Assembly: GCA_030746455.1 (NCBI GenBank)
Contig: JASLMQ010000281.1
Span: forward strand, 1-6,123
Length of the DNA stretch: 6,123 bases
Direction of reading: 5' to 3'
From: Candidatus Latescibacterota bacterium
Lineage (GTDB): Bacteria; Latescibacterota; UBA2968; GCA-2709665
Made by a program: the position numbers and the translations under genes. Numbering within the stretch: position 1 is the stretch's first letter; each line of letters begins with the position of its first letter. Below are positions 1-6,123 of this stretch, piece by piece. The notes below the pieces were generated by a model, which was not told the DNA's origin, searched no databases, and saw nothing but the letters and a program-made list of their open reading frames with translations.

Positions 1-954
1 CTTGTGGCCTGGAGGCTGTGGGTGGCGCGGGCCCACCTCCGGGTCGTGTTCCTCAAGGCCTTCAGGAGCGACCATCCCCTGGACGACCGGGGCGAGGTCC
101 TGTCGTACCGGATCTCCCTGATCGGGCTTGCCCTGTGCCTGGCTTTCGCGCTCTTCTGGCTGACTCGATCGGGGATGGACGTGATAACCGCCGTGATGTT
201 CCTGGCGTCCCTGGGCGTGATCTATCTGGGGATGACCCGGGTGGTGGCCGAGGTGGGCGTGCCGTACGCGCAGGGAACGGTGACGCCTCAGGCCTTCGTG
301 ATGGATCTGCGCGGGACCTACGCGATGTCCGGTGCGAGCCTGACATCCATCGCGCTATCCTATTCGCTGATCGATTACATGAGGGGGCTCTTCACGCCGG
401 GCCTGGCGCACGTGGTCCGGCTGGCGGACCGGATCCGCGGGAGCAAGAGGCTTCTGCTGTTCTGCGTGGCGATCGGTGTGGCGGCAGGTCTGGTCTCCTC
501 GCTCTGGCTCACGTTGCACCTGGGCTACACTTACGGGGCCTACAACTTCTCCCACCTGTTCTTTGGCGGGAACCCCAAGGCCGTCTTCACGTCCACCATT
601 GGCCAGATGCGGACCCCGAAGGCTCCGGACTTCTCGCGGGTCATGTTCTTCGGCATCGGCGCCGCGGCGATGGCGCTGCTTACCTTTCTCCGCTACCGTT
701 TCTCCTGGTGGCCCATCCATCCTATCGGCCTGGCCGTTGCCTCGGCCGACAACGTCTACGGACTCGCCATGCCAGTCTTCATCGCCTGGGCGGCGAAATC
801 CGTCCTCATGAAGGTTGGAGGCGTCGCACTCTACCGGCGCTCCAAGCCGCTATTCATCGGCTTGCTGGTCGGATACACCTTCGGCGTGGTTTTCTCCTTC
901 CTTGTCGACGCCCTCTGGTTCCCCGGACAGGGACACTACGTGCATGGTTGGTAG
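1..954 (+). CDS. DUF6785/DUF6784 family OPT-like membrane protein, 3' part (5' end outside window)
   Basis: This is the C-terminal part (317 codons visible) of a polytopic inner-membrane protein, probably a permease related to the oligopeptide transporter (OPT) superfamily. The frame is open from base 1 and ends at TAG 952-954. The GTG at 4 is not a real start: the paralogue downstream continues 347 codons upstream of the equivalent point, so the true 5' end lies before the window. Hydrophobic segments are visible at about residues 38-54, 62-80, 110-130, 149-170, 212-228, 240-268 and 283-303 (counting from base 4). Family-type blocks are AEVGVPYAQG (82-91), NFSHLFFGGNPK (181-192) and WWPIHPIG (235-242). 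The last resembles the conserved C-terminal signature of DUF6784/OPT-like proteins. It aligns without a gap to 2057-3010. Many differences from that copy fall on third codon positions and there is no stop or frameshift, so the gene looks intact and under purifying selection. Substrate is unknown. The family assignment is from remembered motifs, not from a search. Confidence 0.85.
   Translation, partial: LVAWRLWVARAHLRVVFLKAFRSDHPLDDRGEVLSYRISLIGLALCLAFALFWLTRSGMDVITAVMFLASLGVIYLGMTRVVAEVGVPYAQGTVTPQAFVMDLRGTYAMSGASLTSIALSYSLIDYMRGLFTPGLAHVVRLADRIRGSKRLLLFCVAIGVAAGLVSSLWLTLHLGYTYGAYNFSHLFFGGNPKAVFTSTIGQMRTPKAPDFSRVMFFGIGAAAMALLTFLRYRFSWWPIHPIGLAVASADNVYGLAMPVFIAWAAKSVLMKVGGVALYRRSKPLFIGLLVGYTFGVVFSFLVDALWFPGQGHYVHGW
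1..954 (+). repeat. Tandem gene duplication, copy 1 (pairs with 2057-3010)
   Basis: Every base in 1-954 aligns without insertion or deletion to base +2056, down to the stop codons (TAG 952-954 versus TGA 3008-3010). The longest perfect match noticed is 35 bp (4-38 with 2060-2094). Similarity stops at the stop codons: the spacers 955-1018 and 3011-3060 do not resemble each other. The duplication may extend further upstream than this window shows. Confidence 0.93.
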
Positions 955-1009
955 AGGGTTTGCCGATCAATACCCAGCGACAGAGAGATGACCGCTAACC
1001 GATACGTGA

Positions 1010-1013
1010 GAGG
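1010..1013 (+). promoter_or_regulatory. Probable ribosome binding site (GAGG) for the complete permease gene
   Basis: GAGG within GAGAGGG (1008-1014) lies 5 nt before TTG 1019. It is the main reason to prefer this start over ATG 1040, which has no good Shine-Dalgarno sequence. Confidence 0.45.
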
Positions 1014-1018
1014 GTGCA

Positions 1019-3010
1019 TTGGGCAGGCCAGATCGCGAAATGACGGCTGACAAGGCGGCGGCAGGCGGCGGTCCTCCGGAGCGTGGATTGAGCTTTCGCT
1101 CGGTGACGATCGGGATTGCGGCGGTTGTCCTCATCAACCTCTGGGTCACCTATGCCGAGACCGTGGTCCGGACCTCGCGGCTGAACCTGAGCTTCTTCCA
1201 GCTCACGCTGCTGTCCATTTTCATCGTCCTCGTCTGTGCCGTCAATCCCATCACCAAGCGGATCCTGGGACGGCGGGCGCTGTCGGCCTCAGAGCTGCTC
1301 GTCATCGTGGCCATCGGCATGGTGGGCTCGGTGGTTCCCACGTCGGGGGTCACCGGCTTCCTGGTGGGGGTCGTTGCCAGCCCCATCTACTTCGCCACGC
1401 CGGAGAACCGCTGGGCCGAGTTCTACCACCCTCACCTGAGCTCCTGGCTCGTGCCGACCGATGTGGACGCGTTGCGGGCCTTTTTCGAGGGGGCCGAAGG
1501 CGGCGGCGTACCGTGGTCGACCTGGATCGTGCCGCTGGCCTGGTGGAGCAGCCTGGTTTTCGCGCTCTTCGCGGGATCGGCCTGTGCGATGGTGATCCTG
1601 AGAAGACAGTGGGCCGAGAACGAGAAGCTCGTCTACCCGCTGGCCACGGTGGCCATCGAGATGGCGGATGACTCGGGCGGCGGTGTCCTGCCCGAGTTCA
1701 TGCGGGGCCGGCTGTTCTGGCTGGGGGCCGCCGTGGCGTTCAGCCTGTTCGCCTGGAATGCCATCTCCTGGTTCTACCCGGGTGTGGCGGGCATTCGGTT
1801 CTTCCCTCATGCCGGGTATTTCCGATTCACGCGTTATTCCCCCGGGGTCTACGTCCAGCCGCTCCAGTTCTACACCATCGGTTTCGCGTACTTCGCGAAC
1901 CTGCAGGTCCTTCTGAGCATCTGGTTCTTCTTCCTGCTGCACGTGGTGGAAGGAGGGATCTTCAACCGCCTGGGGTATCAGATCGCGCGATCCACCGATT
2001 CCTTCAGCGCCGATCCCCCGACGGAGGCCTGGCAGTGTTTCGGGGCCCTTGCCTGCCTCGTGGCCTGGAGGCTGTGGGTGGCGCGGGCCCACCTGCGTGC
2101 CGTCCTTGTGAAGGCTTTCCGCAGGGACCATCCCCTCGACGATTCGCGCGAGGCCCTCACATATCGGACCTCTCTGACCGGACTTGCCCTGAGCTTGGCC
2201 TTCGCGTTCTTCTGGCTGACCCGGTCGGGGATGGACGCCACCACGGCCGCGATGTTCCTGGCGGCCCTTAGCGTGATCTATCTGGGATTGACCCGGGTGG
2301 TCGCCGAGGTGGGTGTTCCGTACGCCCAGGGTACGGTGACGCCTCAGGCCTTCGTGATGGACCTGCGCGGGACCTACGTGATGTCGGCATCGAGCCTGAC
2401 GTCGATCGCCCTGTCCTACTCGCTGATCGACTATATGCGGGGGCTTTTCATGCCCGGGCTGGCGCACGTGGTCCGGCTGGGGGACCAGATTCGCGGCGGC
2501 AAGAGGCTGTTGTTGTTCTGTGTGGCGATCGGTGTAGCAGCCGGACTGGTGTCATCCATCTGGCTGACGCTGCATCTGGGCTACACCCACGGCGCCTACA
2601 ACTTCTCCCACCTCTTCTTCGGTGGCAATCCCAAGGCCGTGTTCACGTCGACCATCGGCGAGATGCGGACCCCGAAGACGCCGGATTTTTCGCGTGTCAT
2701 GTTCTTCGCGATCGGGGCCCTCGGAATGGGCCTCCTCACCTTCCTTCGCTACCGTTTCTCCTGGTGGCCGATCCATCCCATCGGCCTGGCCGTTGCCGCG
2801 GCCGACAACGTCTACTCGCTGGCGATGCCGGTGTTCATTGCCTGGGCAGCGAAGACCATTCTGATGAGGGTCGGCGGAGTGGCGCTCTACCGTCGCTCCA
2901 AGCCGCTGTTTATCGGCTTGCTGGTCGGATATACCTTCGGGGTGGTCTTCTCCTTCCTTATCGATGCCCTCTGGTTCCCAGGGCAGGGACACGCCGTACA
3001 CTGGTGGTGA
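1019..3010 (+). CDS. DUF6785/DUF6784 family OPT-like membrane protein (complete)
   Basis: A complete 663-residue polytopic membrane protein, the usual length for proteins with an N-terminal DUF6785 and a C-terminal DUF6784 region. About 13-14 hydrophobic segments can be seen, including residues 27-46, 57-75, 92-125, 169-194, 232-252, 281-310, 338-352, 386-402, 409-427, 455-477, 496-517, 560-575, 587-615 and 630-650. The N-terminal half carries the hallmark WAENEKLVYPLATVAIEM (198-215), like the W-x-E-x-E-x-L-x-(Y/F)-P-L motif of this family, and ENRWAEFYHPHL (129-140). The C-terminal half carries AEVGVPYAQG (429-438) and WWPIHPIG (582-589). The likely role is uptake of a small organic substrate across the inner membrane; its identity is unknown. 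Start choice: TTG at 1019 has GAGG at 1010-1013 with a 5-nt spacer. ATG at 1040 (residue 8) is a better codon but has only a weak AGG 12 nt upstream. Both keep all membrane segments. It follows its paralogue by 64 bp and precedes the GH-like gene by 50 bp, which suggests co-transcription. Confidence 0.88.
   Translation: MGRPDREMTADKAAAGGGPPERGLSFRSVTIGIAAVVLINLWVTYAETVVRTSRLNLSFFQLTLLSIFIVLVCAVNPITKRILGRRALSASELLVIVAIGMVGSVVPTSGVTGFLVGVVASPIYFATPENRWAEFYHPHLSSWLVPTDVDALRAFFEGAEGGGVPWSTWIVPLAWWSSLVFALFAGSACAMVILRRQWAENEKLVYPLATVAIEMADDSGGGVLPEFMRGRLFWLGAAVAFSLFAWNAISWFYPGVAGIRFFPHAGYFRFTRYSPGVYVQPLQFYTIGFAYFANLQVLLSIWFFFLLHVVEGGIFNRLGYQIARSTDSFSADPPTEAWQCFGALACLVAWRLWVARAHLRAVLVKAFRRDHPLDDSREALTYRTSLTGLALSLAFAFFWLTRSGMDATTAAMFLAALSVIYLGLTRVVAEVGVPYAQGTVTPQAFVMDLRGTYVMSASSLTSIALSYSLIDYMRGLFMPGLAHVVRLGDQIRGGKRLLLFCVAIGVAAGLVSSIWLTLHLGYTHGAYNFSHLFFGGNPKAVFTSTIGEMRTPKTPDFSRVMFFAIGALGMGLLTFLRYRFSWWPIHPIGLAVAAADNVYSLAMPVFIAWAAKTILMRVGGVALYRRSKPLFIGLLVGYTFGVVFSFLIDALWFPGQGHAVHWW
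2057..3010 (+). repeat. Tandem gene duplication, copy 2 (pairs with 1-954)
   Basis: This is the 3' half of the complete permease gene and the partner of 1-954. At protein level 41 of 316 compared residues differ. Differences are denser in the first 80 residues (18) than in the remaining 236 (23). Blocks such as AEVGVPYAQGTVTPQAF are identical in protein while their codons differ at third positions, so the copies have been diverging under selection and are not a very recent duplicate. Confidence 0.93.
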
Positions 3011-3043
3011 TGAAGATCTGCCGCTGGAGTCTCACGCAATGAA

Positions 3044-3051
3044 GGGGAGGG
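3044..3051 (+). promoter_or_regulatory. Ribosome binding site (GGGGAGGG) for the GH-like gene
   Basis: The core GGAGG at 3046-3050 is 10 nt upstream of ATG 3061. A nearer ATG at 3053 is only 2 nt from this site and opens a frame of six codons, so 3061 is favoured. A second weaker site, AAGGA at 3087-3091, is 5 nt before the in-frame ATG 3097 and leaves the start slightly ambiguous. Confidence 0.65.
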
Positions 3052-3060
3052 CATGTCCGA

Positions 3061-5646
3061 ATGGCTTCGTTGACATCCGTGGTTCCAAGGATCGATATGG
3101 CTCCTGCCATCTGCGAACCCGCGGGGGCCCTCGTCGATGAGGAACCGGCGTGTACCGTCACCCCGGGCTCCGTAGTGCTGTCGAATTCGTACTACCGGTT
3201 CGAGCTCGTGACCGGTCAAGAGCTGGGGATCGAGGCGTTTGTCAATCGCTACACGGGCAACAACATTCTGCCGAAGAAGGACGAGCCGCAGGCGTTCGTT
3301 CTGGAAGTCAACGGCAGGCCCTACAGCCTGCGCGACTTCTCGCTGGTGACGGTTCGCGAACTGCCGGATGCGTGTGGCGTTACGCTCGAGTGCGCGCATG
3401 CCGAGCACCAGATCGGGGCGGAACTGTCATTCCACGTGGACGGATCTCCTGAGTTGAGGGTTGACCTCTGTCTGCGCAACGGAGGCCGCGAGGACGTCTT
3501 GGTCAAGGCCGCCTTCCCGTATATCGGCGGGATTCAGATCTCTGACGATTCGACCGACGACTACTACCTGTTCCCGTATTCCGGAGGGATCATCGCAGAC
3601 CGGGGGACTGAGCTCGACGCCTCATACGGCAGGCTGCAGAGCTGGTACCAGCTGATCGATGTGTTCTCCCCACGGAAGGGAGGCGGGCTCTACACCCACG
3701 TTCTGGATACGGAGGGCAGGTTCAAAGTGTTCGCCCTTCGGAAGGGATTGGGCAGCGAGAGCCCTGGTGACGTCCCCGATAAGGTCCAGGAGGACTATGG
3801 GGCCATCGATCCGGAGCTGCGATTCGAGAACCCCGTCTTCCCGGACACCGACGATGGGGGGATCCGCCTCGCCGTGAAGTATCTCGGCGTGGACCTCTCG
3901 GCGGGAGAGGAGCTTGAGCTGCCCCCTGTCGCCCTGGGCGTGCACAGCGGAGACTGGCACTCCGCCATGGAGAAATATGCGGAGTGGGCCCATAAGGTCT
4001 GGGAATGGCACCCGCTCTCGGAGAGGCTGAAGCAGGCCTCGAACATCGCTGCAGGAGGGTGGTTCAGCCGGCTTTTCGAGGGTGAGCGCTTCCGACGCGA
4101 GTTCTGGTTGGCGCCCCCACGGCTGGATCTCCTGGAGTTCTACGGCTACTGGAACCCGGACAGAGAGCGCGGTGCCTGGGACATCCCCCTTGACCGGCTG
4201 GAGGAGGAGCTGGGGACGTCGTTCGTCGAGCGATTTTCGCACTACGTCCCCGTGGATCCCCGGACGAACGAGAGAGTCTGGCTGATGAACATCGGGGACC
4301 ACACGGACTACAACCAAGCGTGGGGCGGGGGCCCTGCATTGAGGGCGGGCATCGAGAGCGTTCAGGAGGCGGGTGTGCCGGTGACGCTCTACGTGGAAGG
4401 TGTAAGGCTGTACGAAAATACCCGCACCGGAAAGGAGTACGGACGGCGCTACGGCATGGTGAACCCGAGGTACAAGGACTACCACAGGAGCCCGATCCAC
4501 GCGTCCGAGAGGCTGCGGGAGTACATTACGGCCTATGCGGCCTACAACATGTGCGTGGACAACGAGGTCTGGCCCGAATTCCTTGCCGAACAGACCCGAC
4601 AGCTCTACCTCGACCTGGGGATCGACGGGGTGCGGTTCGACGAATGGGGAACGAGCTGTTCGGCCAACAACCCTTGCCTCTCTGAAGAACACGACCACAC
4701 CTGCGCGACCCACGCCGGACACAACGCGGCGCTGCGGGCACAGGGCATCGCCCTGCAGAAGATCCGAGAAACGATGGAGCCGCACGACGCCGGGTTCATC
4801 CTGATGACCGAGGCCATCGGGCACGACTTCATGGCGCAATCCATCGACGGGTGTCTCTCGAAAGACAGCTCCCGGTTCGGGAACGAGCTACGCCCTGTGC
4901 CGTGCAACATCTTCAGGTTCTATTTCCCGGAGCTCAAGTTCTTCGAAATGCCGCACACAGACCAGGGATACAGGCCGGAATACGCGTTCTGGAACGGCGT
5001 TGCGGTCTTCCTGAATCCATTCCTGTACCGCACGGAAAAGTTTAGTGCGGAGGAGATCGCCGAGAAGCGGGAAGAGGTGGAGCCGGAGCGCTTCTATCGG
5101 ATCATAGATGAGAACCTGGATGCCTTCACAGGCGATTCCTGCGAGCCGCTGATGCCGACCCGCGCGCAGTACGTCTACGCGAACCGGTTCGCATCCGATG
5201 GGCTCGGGAAAGAGATCATCACCCTGTTCAACGACACCGGTGAAGACTACGATGGCTGCGTCCTGTCGGTCGAGCCGTTGGAGGGACGCCACTGTTTCGA
5301 CCTGCTGGCAGGCATGGGGCTCGAGCCTGTCAGCGAGAACGATGGATGGTGTCTACACCTCCGGATTGCGAAGGACTCGGTGGGTTGCGTGGCCATCCTG
5401 CCGAGATACCTGGACGTGGAAAGCTCTGACGACCGGATACGGATCGCCATCGCAGAGCAGGTGGCGGATCCGAGCTTGGTCGTCAGTTCCCCGGAGGGAC
5501 ACCACCTGATGGCAGTCGCCCCGGATTCCAGCGAGATCACGTTCGACGTGACGCAGATGAGCGAACGGCCAGCGGTTGTGAAGTACCTATCAGGGGGGCG
5601 GCTGGTGGACGCCGCAGCTGTGCCCGAGCGAAATGCCACCGGGTAG
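3061..5646 (+). CDS. Glycoside-hydrolase-like protein (DUF6259-type, TIM barrel with flanking beta-sandwich domains)
   Basis: An 861-residue protein that probably hydrolyses or rearranges a glycosidic substrate. The N-terminal part (about 39-295) is beta-rich, beginning VVLSNSYYRFEL, and resembles the substrate-flanking sandwich of many glycosidases. A GDWHSAMEKYAEWA segment (297-310) leads into a probable TIM barrel (about 325-690). Barrel motifs include VTLYVEGVRLY (441-451), LGIDGVRFDEWG (519-530) and ILMTEAIGHDF (580-590). By analogy with retaining glycosidases, D527 is the candidate nucleophile and E584 a candidate acid/base; this is inference. A beta-rich domain follows (about 700-785: ITLFND, GCVAILPRYL), then a short C-terminal module (790-861). 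A Cys/His cluster (C533, C539, H544, H546, C548, H551, H554) follows D527. No signal peptide or membrane segment is seen, so a cytoplasmic site is likely. Start ATG 3061 has GGGGAGGG at 3044-3051. ATG 3097 (residue 13) with AAGGA at 3087-3091 is an equally good alternative. The DUF6259 name is recalled, not searched; the GH-like fold is the firmer claim. Confidence 0.78.
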   Translation: MASLTSVVPRIDMAPAICEPAGALVDEEPACTVTPGSVVLSNSYYRFELVTGQELGIEAFVNRYTGNNILPKKDEPQAFVLEVNGRPYSLRDFSLVTVRELPDACGVTLECAHAEHQIGAELSFHVDGSPELRVDLCLRNGGREDVLVKAAFPYIGGIQISDDSTDDYYLFPYSGGIIADRGTELDASYGRLQSWYQLIDVFSPRKGGGLYTHVLDTEGRFKVFALRKGLGSESPGDVPDKVQEDYGAIDPELRFENPVFPDTDDGGIRLAVKYLGVDLSAGEELELPPVALGVHSGDWHSAMEKYAEWAHKVWEWHPLSERLKQASNIAAGGWFSRLFEGERFRREFWLAPPRLDLLEFYGYWNPDRERGAWDIPLDRLEEELGTSFVERFSHYVPVDPRTNERVWLMNIGDHTDYNQAWGGGPALRAGIESVQEAGVPVTLYVEGVRLYENTRTGKEYGRRYGMVNPRYKDYHRSPIHASERLREYITAYAAYNMCVDNEVWPEFLAEQTRQLYLDLGIDGVRFDEWGTSCSANNPCLSEEHDHTCATHAGHNAALRAQGIALQKIRETMEPHDAGFILMTEAIGHDFMAQSIDGCLSKDSSRFGNELRPVPCNIFRFYFPELKFFEMPHTDQGYRPEYAFWNGVAVFLNPFLYRTEKFSAEEIAEKREEVEPERFYRIIDENLDAFTGDSCEPLMPTRAQYVYANRFASDGLGKEIITLFNDTGEDYDGCVLSVEPLEGRHCFDLLAGMGLEPVSENDGWCLHLRIAKDSVGCVAILPRYLDVESSDDRIRIAIAEQVADPSLVVSSPEGHHLMAVAPDSSEITFDVTQMSERPAVVKYLSGGRLVDAAAVPERNATG

Positions 5647-5666
5647 CTGCATCCCGTCCCTGAACG

Positions 5667-5672
5667 AAGGAG
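5667..5672 (+). promoter_or_regulatory. Ribosome binding site (AAGGAG) for the fourth gene
   Basis: A near-consensus Shine-Dalgarno sequence 6 nt upstream of ATG 5679. It sits in the 32-bp gap after the TAG of the GH-like gene. It fixes the start of the last, partial gene. Confidence 0.85.
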
Positions 5673-5678
5673 AACGAT

Positions 5679-6123
5679 ATGGGATCAGAAAAGATCGACA
5701 AGCTCAAGGACCTGCACCTGGAAACGGACCTCGCTCGCGTTGCGAAGATCGTCGTGCCCGATGCCGACGACTGGAAGCCACACGCAGATCGCCTCCGGGA
5801 CCTGATCGGCCCGTACTGCGGAGGGGGTCCGGTCGTCGCGACCGACGAAGGACCATCCATCGAGGGCCTCAAGGACGGACACTGGGTGCTGTTGGGCAGC
5901 GCGATGAACAACCCGGCGATCATGGCCCTCTACCGGCGCAACTACGCGTTCGTGGACGACTTCTATCCGGGAGGGAACGGCTACGCCCTTCGGACCATCC
6001 ACAACCCTGAGAACCAGGGTCACAACGTGCTGATGGTGGGGGGGAGCTGTCCCGAGGGGGCGGCATCCGGGCTGGATCAGCTCGAGCGGATGCTGGGCTC
6101 CGGTTCCCCTTTGGGGCAGATCA
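5679..6123 (+). CDS. Conserved protein of unknown function, N-terminal 148 residues (3' end outside window)
   Basis: The gene starts at ATG 5679 behind a strong AAGGAG (5667-5672, 6-nt spacer), 32 bp after the GH-like gene, and stays open to the window end (148 codons plus one base). The visible part has an alpha/beta pattern: VAKIVVPDADDW (21-32), a helix with HADRLRDLIG (35-44), VVATDEG (52-58), HWVLLGSAMNNPAIMALYRR (68-87), then YPGGNGYALRTIHNP (96-110) and NVLMVGGS (116-123). The run of 'value of a named item, small helix, YPGGxGYxLRT, hNVhhVGGS' recalls the non-catalytic N-terminal domain that precedes the barrel in GH67/GH20-type and some heparinase-like enzymes. In those, the GG(S/R) turn is followed by a helix, as here with EGAASGLDQLERML (126-139). 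No catalytic region is in view, so activity cannot be assigned. No signal peptide is visible. It is probably co-transcribed with the upstream enzyme. The domain comparison is from memory and tentative; the reading frame itself is well supported by start, ribosome binding site and codon pattern. Confidence 0.8.
   Translation, partial: MGSEKIDKLKDLHLETDLARVAKIVVPDADDWKPHADRLRDLIGPYCGGGPVVATDEGPSIEGLKDGHWVLLGSAMNNPAIMALYRRNYAFVDDFYPGGNGYALRTIHNPENQGHNVLMVGGSCPEGAASGLDQLERMLGSGSPLGQI

Noticed and set aside
4..6. GTG as a start codon for the first gene
   Set aside because: The paralogue shows homologous coding sequence continuing upstream of this point, and base 1-3 (CTT) matches its Leu codon, so the gene is cut by the window edge.
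18..998. Plus-strand frame of 326 codons overlapping the partial permease gene
   Set aside because: Gly/Arg/Pro-rich shadow of the true frame. The corresponding frame in the second copy is broken, while the permease frame is preserved in both.
955..1018. Possible terminator in the gap between the two permease genes
   Set aside because: Only a 4-bp GGGT/ACCC pairing with a 12-nt loop and no following T-run was found, which is too weak to call.
1289..2467. Long open frame on the minus strand (392 codons) inside the permease gene
   Set aside because: It lies wholly opposite a clearly conserved membrane protein gene. Its product is rich in Arg, Gly, Pro, His and Gln with no domain pattern, as expected of an antisense shadow in GC-rich DNA.
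3039..3140. Short frame starting at ATG 3039 (33 codons) overlapping the GH-like start
   Set aside because: No ribosome binding site at a suitable distance, Arg/Gly-rich translation, and it overlaps the well-supported enzyme gene.
3622..4839. Long open frame on the minus strand (405 codons) inside the GH-like gene
   Set aside because: Low-complexity, Arg/Val/Pro/His-rich translation without recognisable motifs. The plus-strand frame carries the coherent enzyme sequence.

Overview
The window is a single-strand, gene-dense stretch (all genes on +, GC rich, roughly 60% or more by eye). It holds four genes in a row: the 3' part of one polytopic membrane protein gene, a complete close paralogue of it, a large glycoside-hydrolase-like enzyme gene, and the 5' part of a fourth gene that leaves the window. 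Gaps between genes are 64, 50 and 32 bp. No convincing terminator hairpin or recognisable promoter lies in them, so the four probably form one operon.

Layout. Positions 1-954 carry the C-terminal half of a DUF6785/DUF6784-type, OPT-like membrane protein. Positions 1019-3010 carry a full-length member of the same family (663 aa). Its last 317 codons align without a gap to the first gene at about 87% amino-acid identity (41 differences in 316 compared residues), so this is a tandem gene duplication. Positions 3061-5646 encode an 861-residue protein with a beta-sandwich / TIM-barrel / beta-sandwich layout typical of glycosidases, best matching the DUF6259 type from memory. From 5679 to the window end, a gene with a strong ribosome binding site encodes a protein whose visible 148 residues look like the N-terminal accessory domain found ahead of some carbohydrate-active enzymes. 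It has no recognised catalytic part in view.

Organism. The DUF6785/DUF6784 family, the GC content and the DUF6259-like enzyme fit Planctomycetota, Lentisphaerota, Hydrogenedentota, Latescibacterota, Armatimonadota or similar polysaccharide-degrading lineages. No phylogenetic marker is present, so this is an inference from family distribution.

How the genes may work together (inference). Two related OPT-like permeases would bring in a glycan fragment, glycoconjugate or other small organic substrate. The GH-like protein and the fourth protein, neither of which shows a signal peptide, would process it in the cytoplasm. The substrate cannot be read from the sequence. Most interesting are the paired permeases and the Cys/His-rich segment directly after the putative catalytic Asp of the GH-like enzyme.
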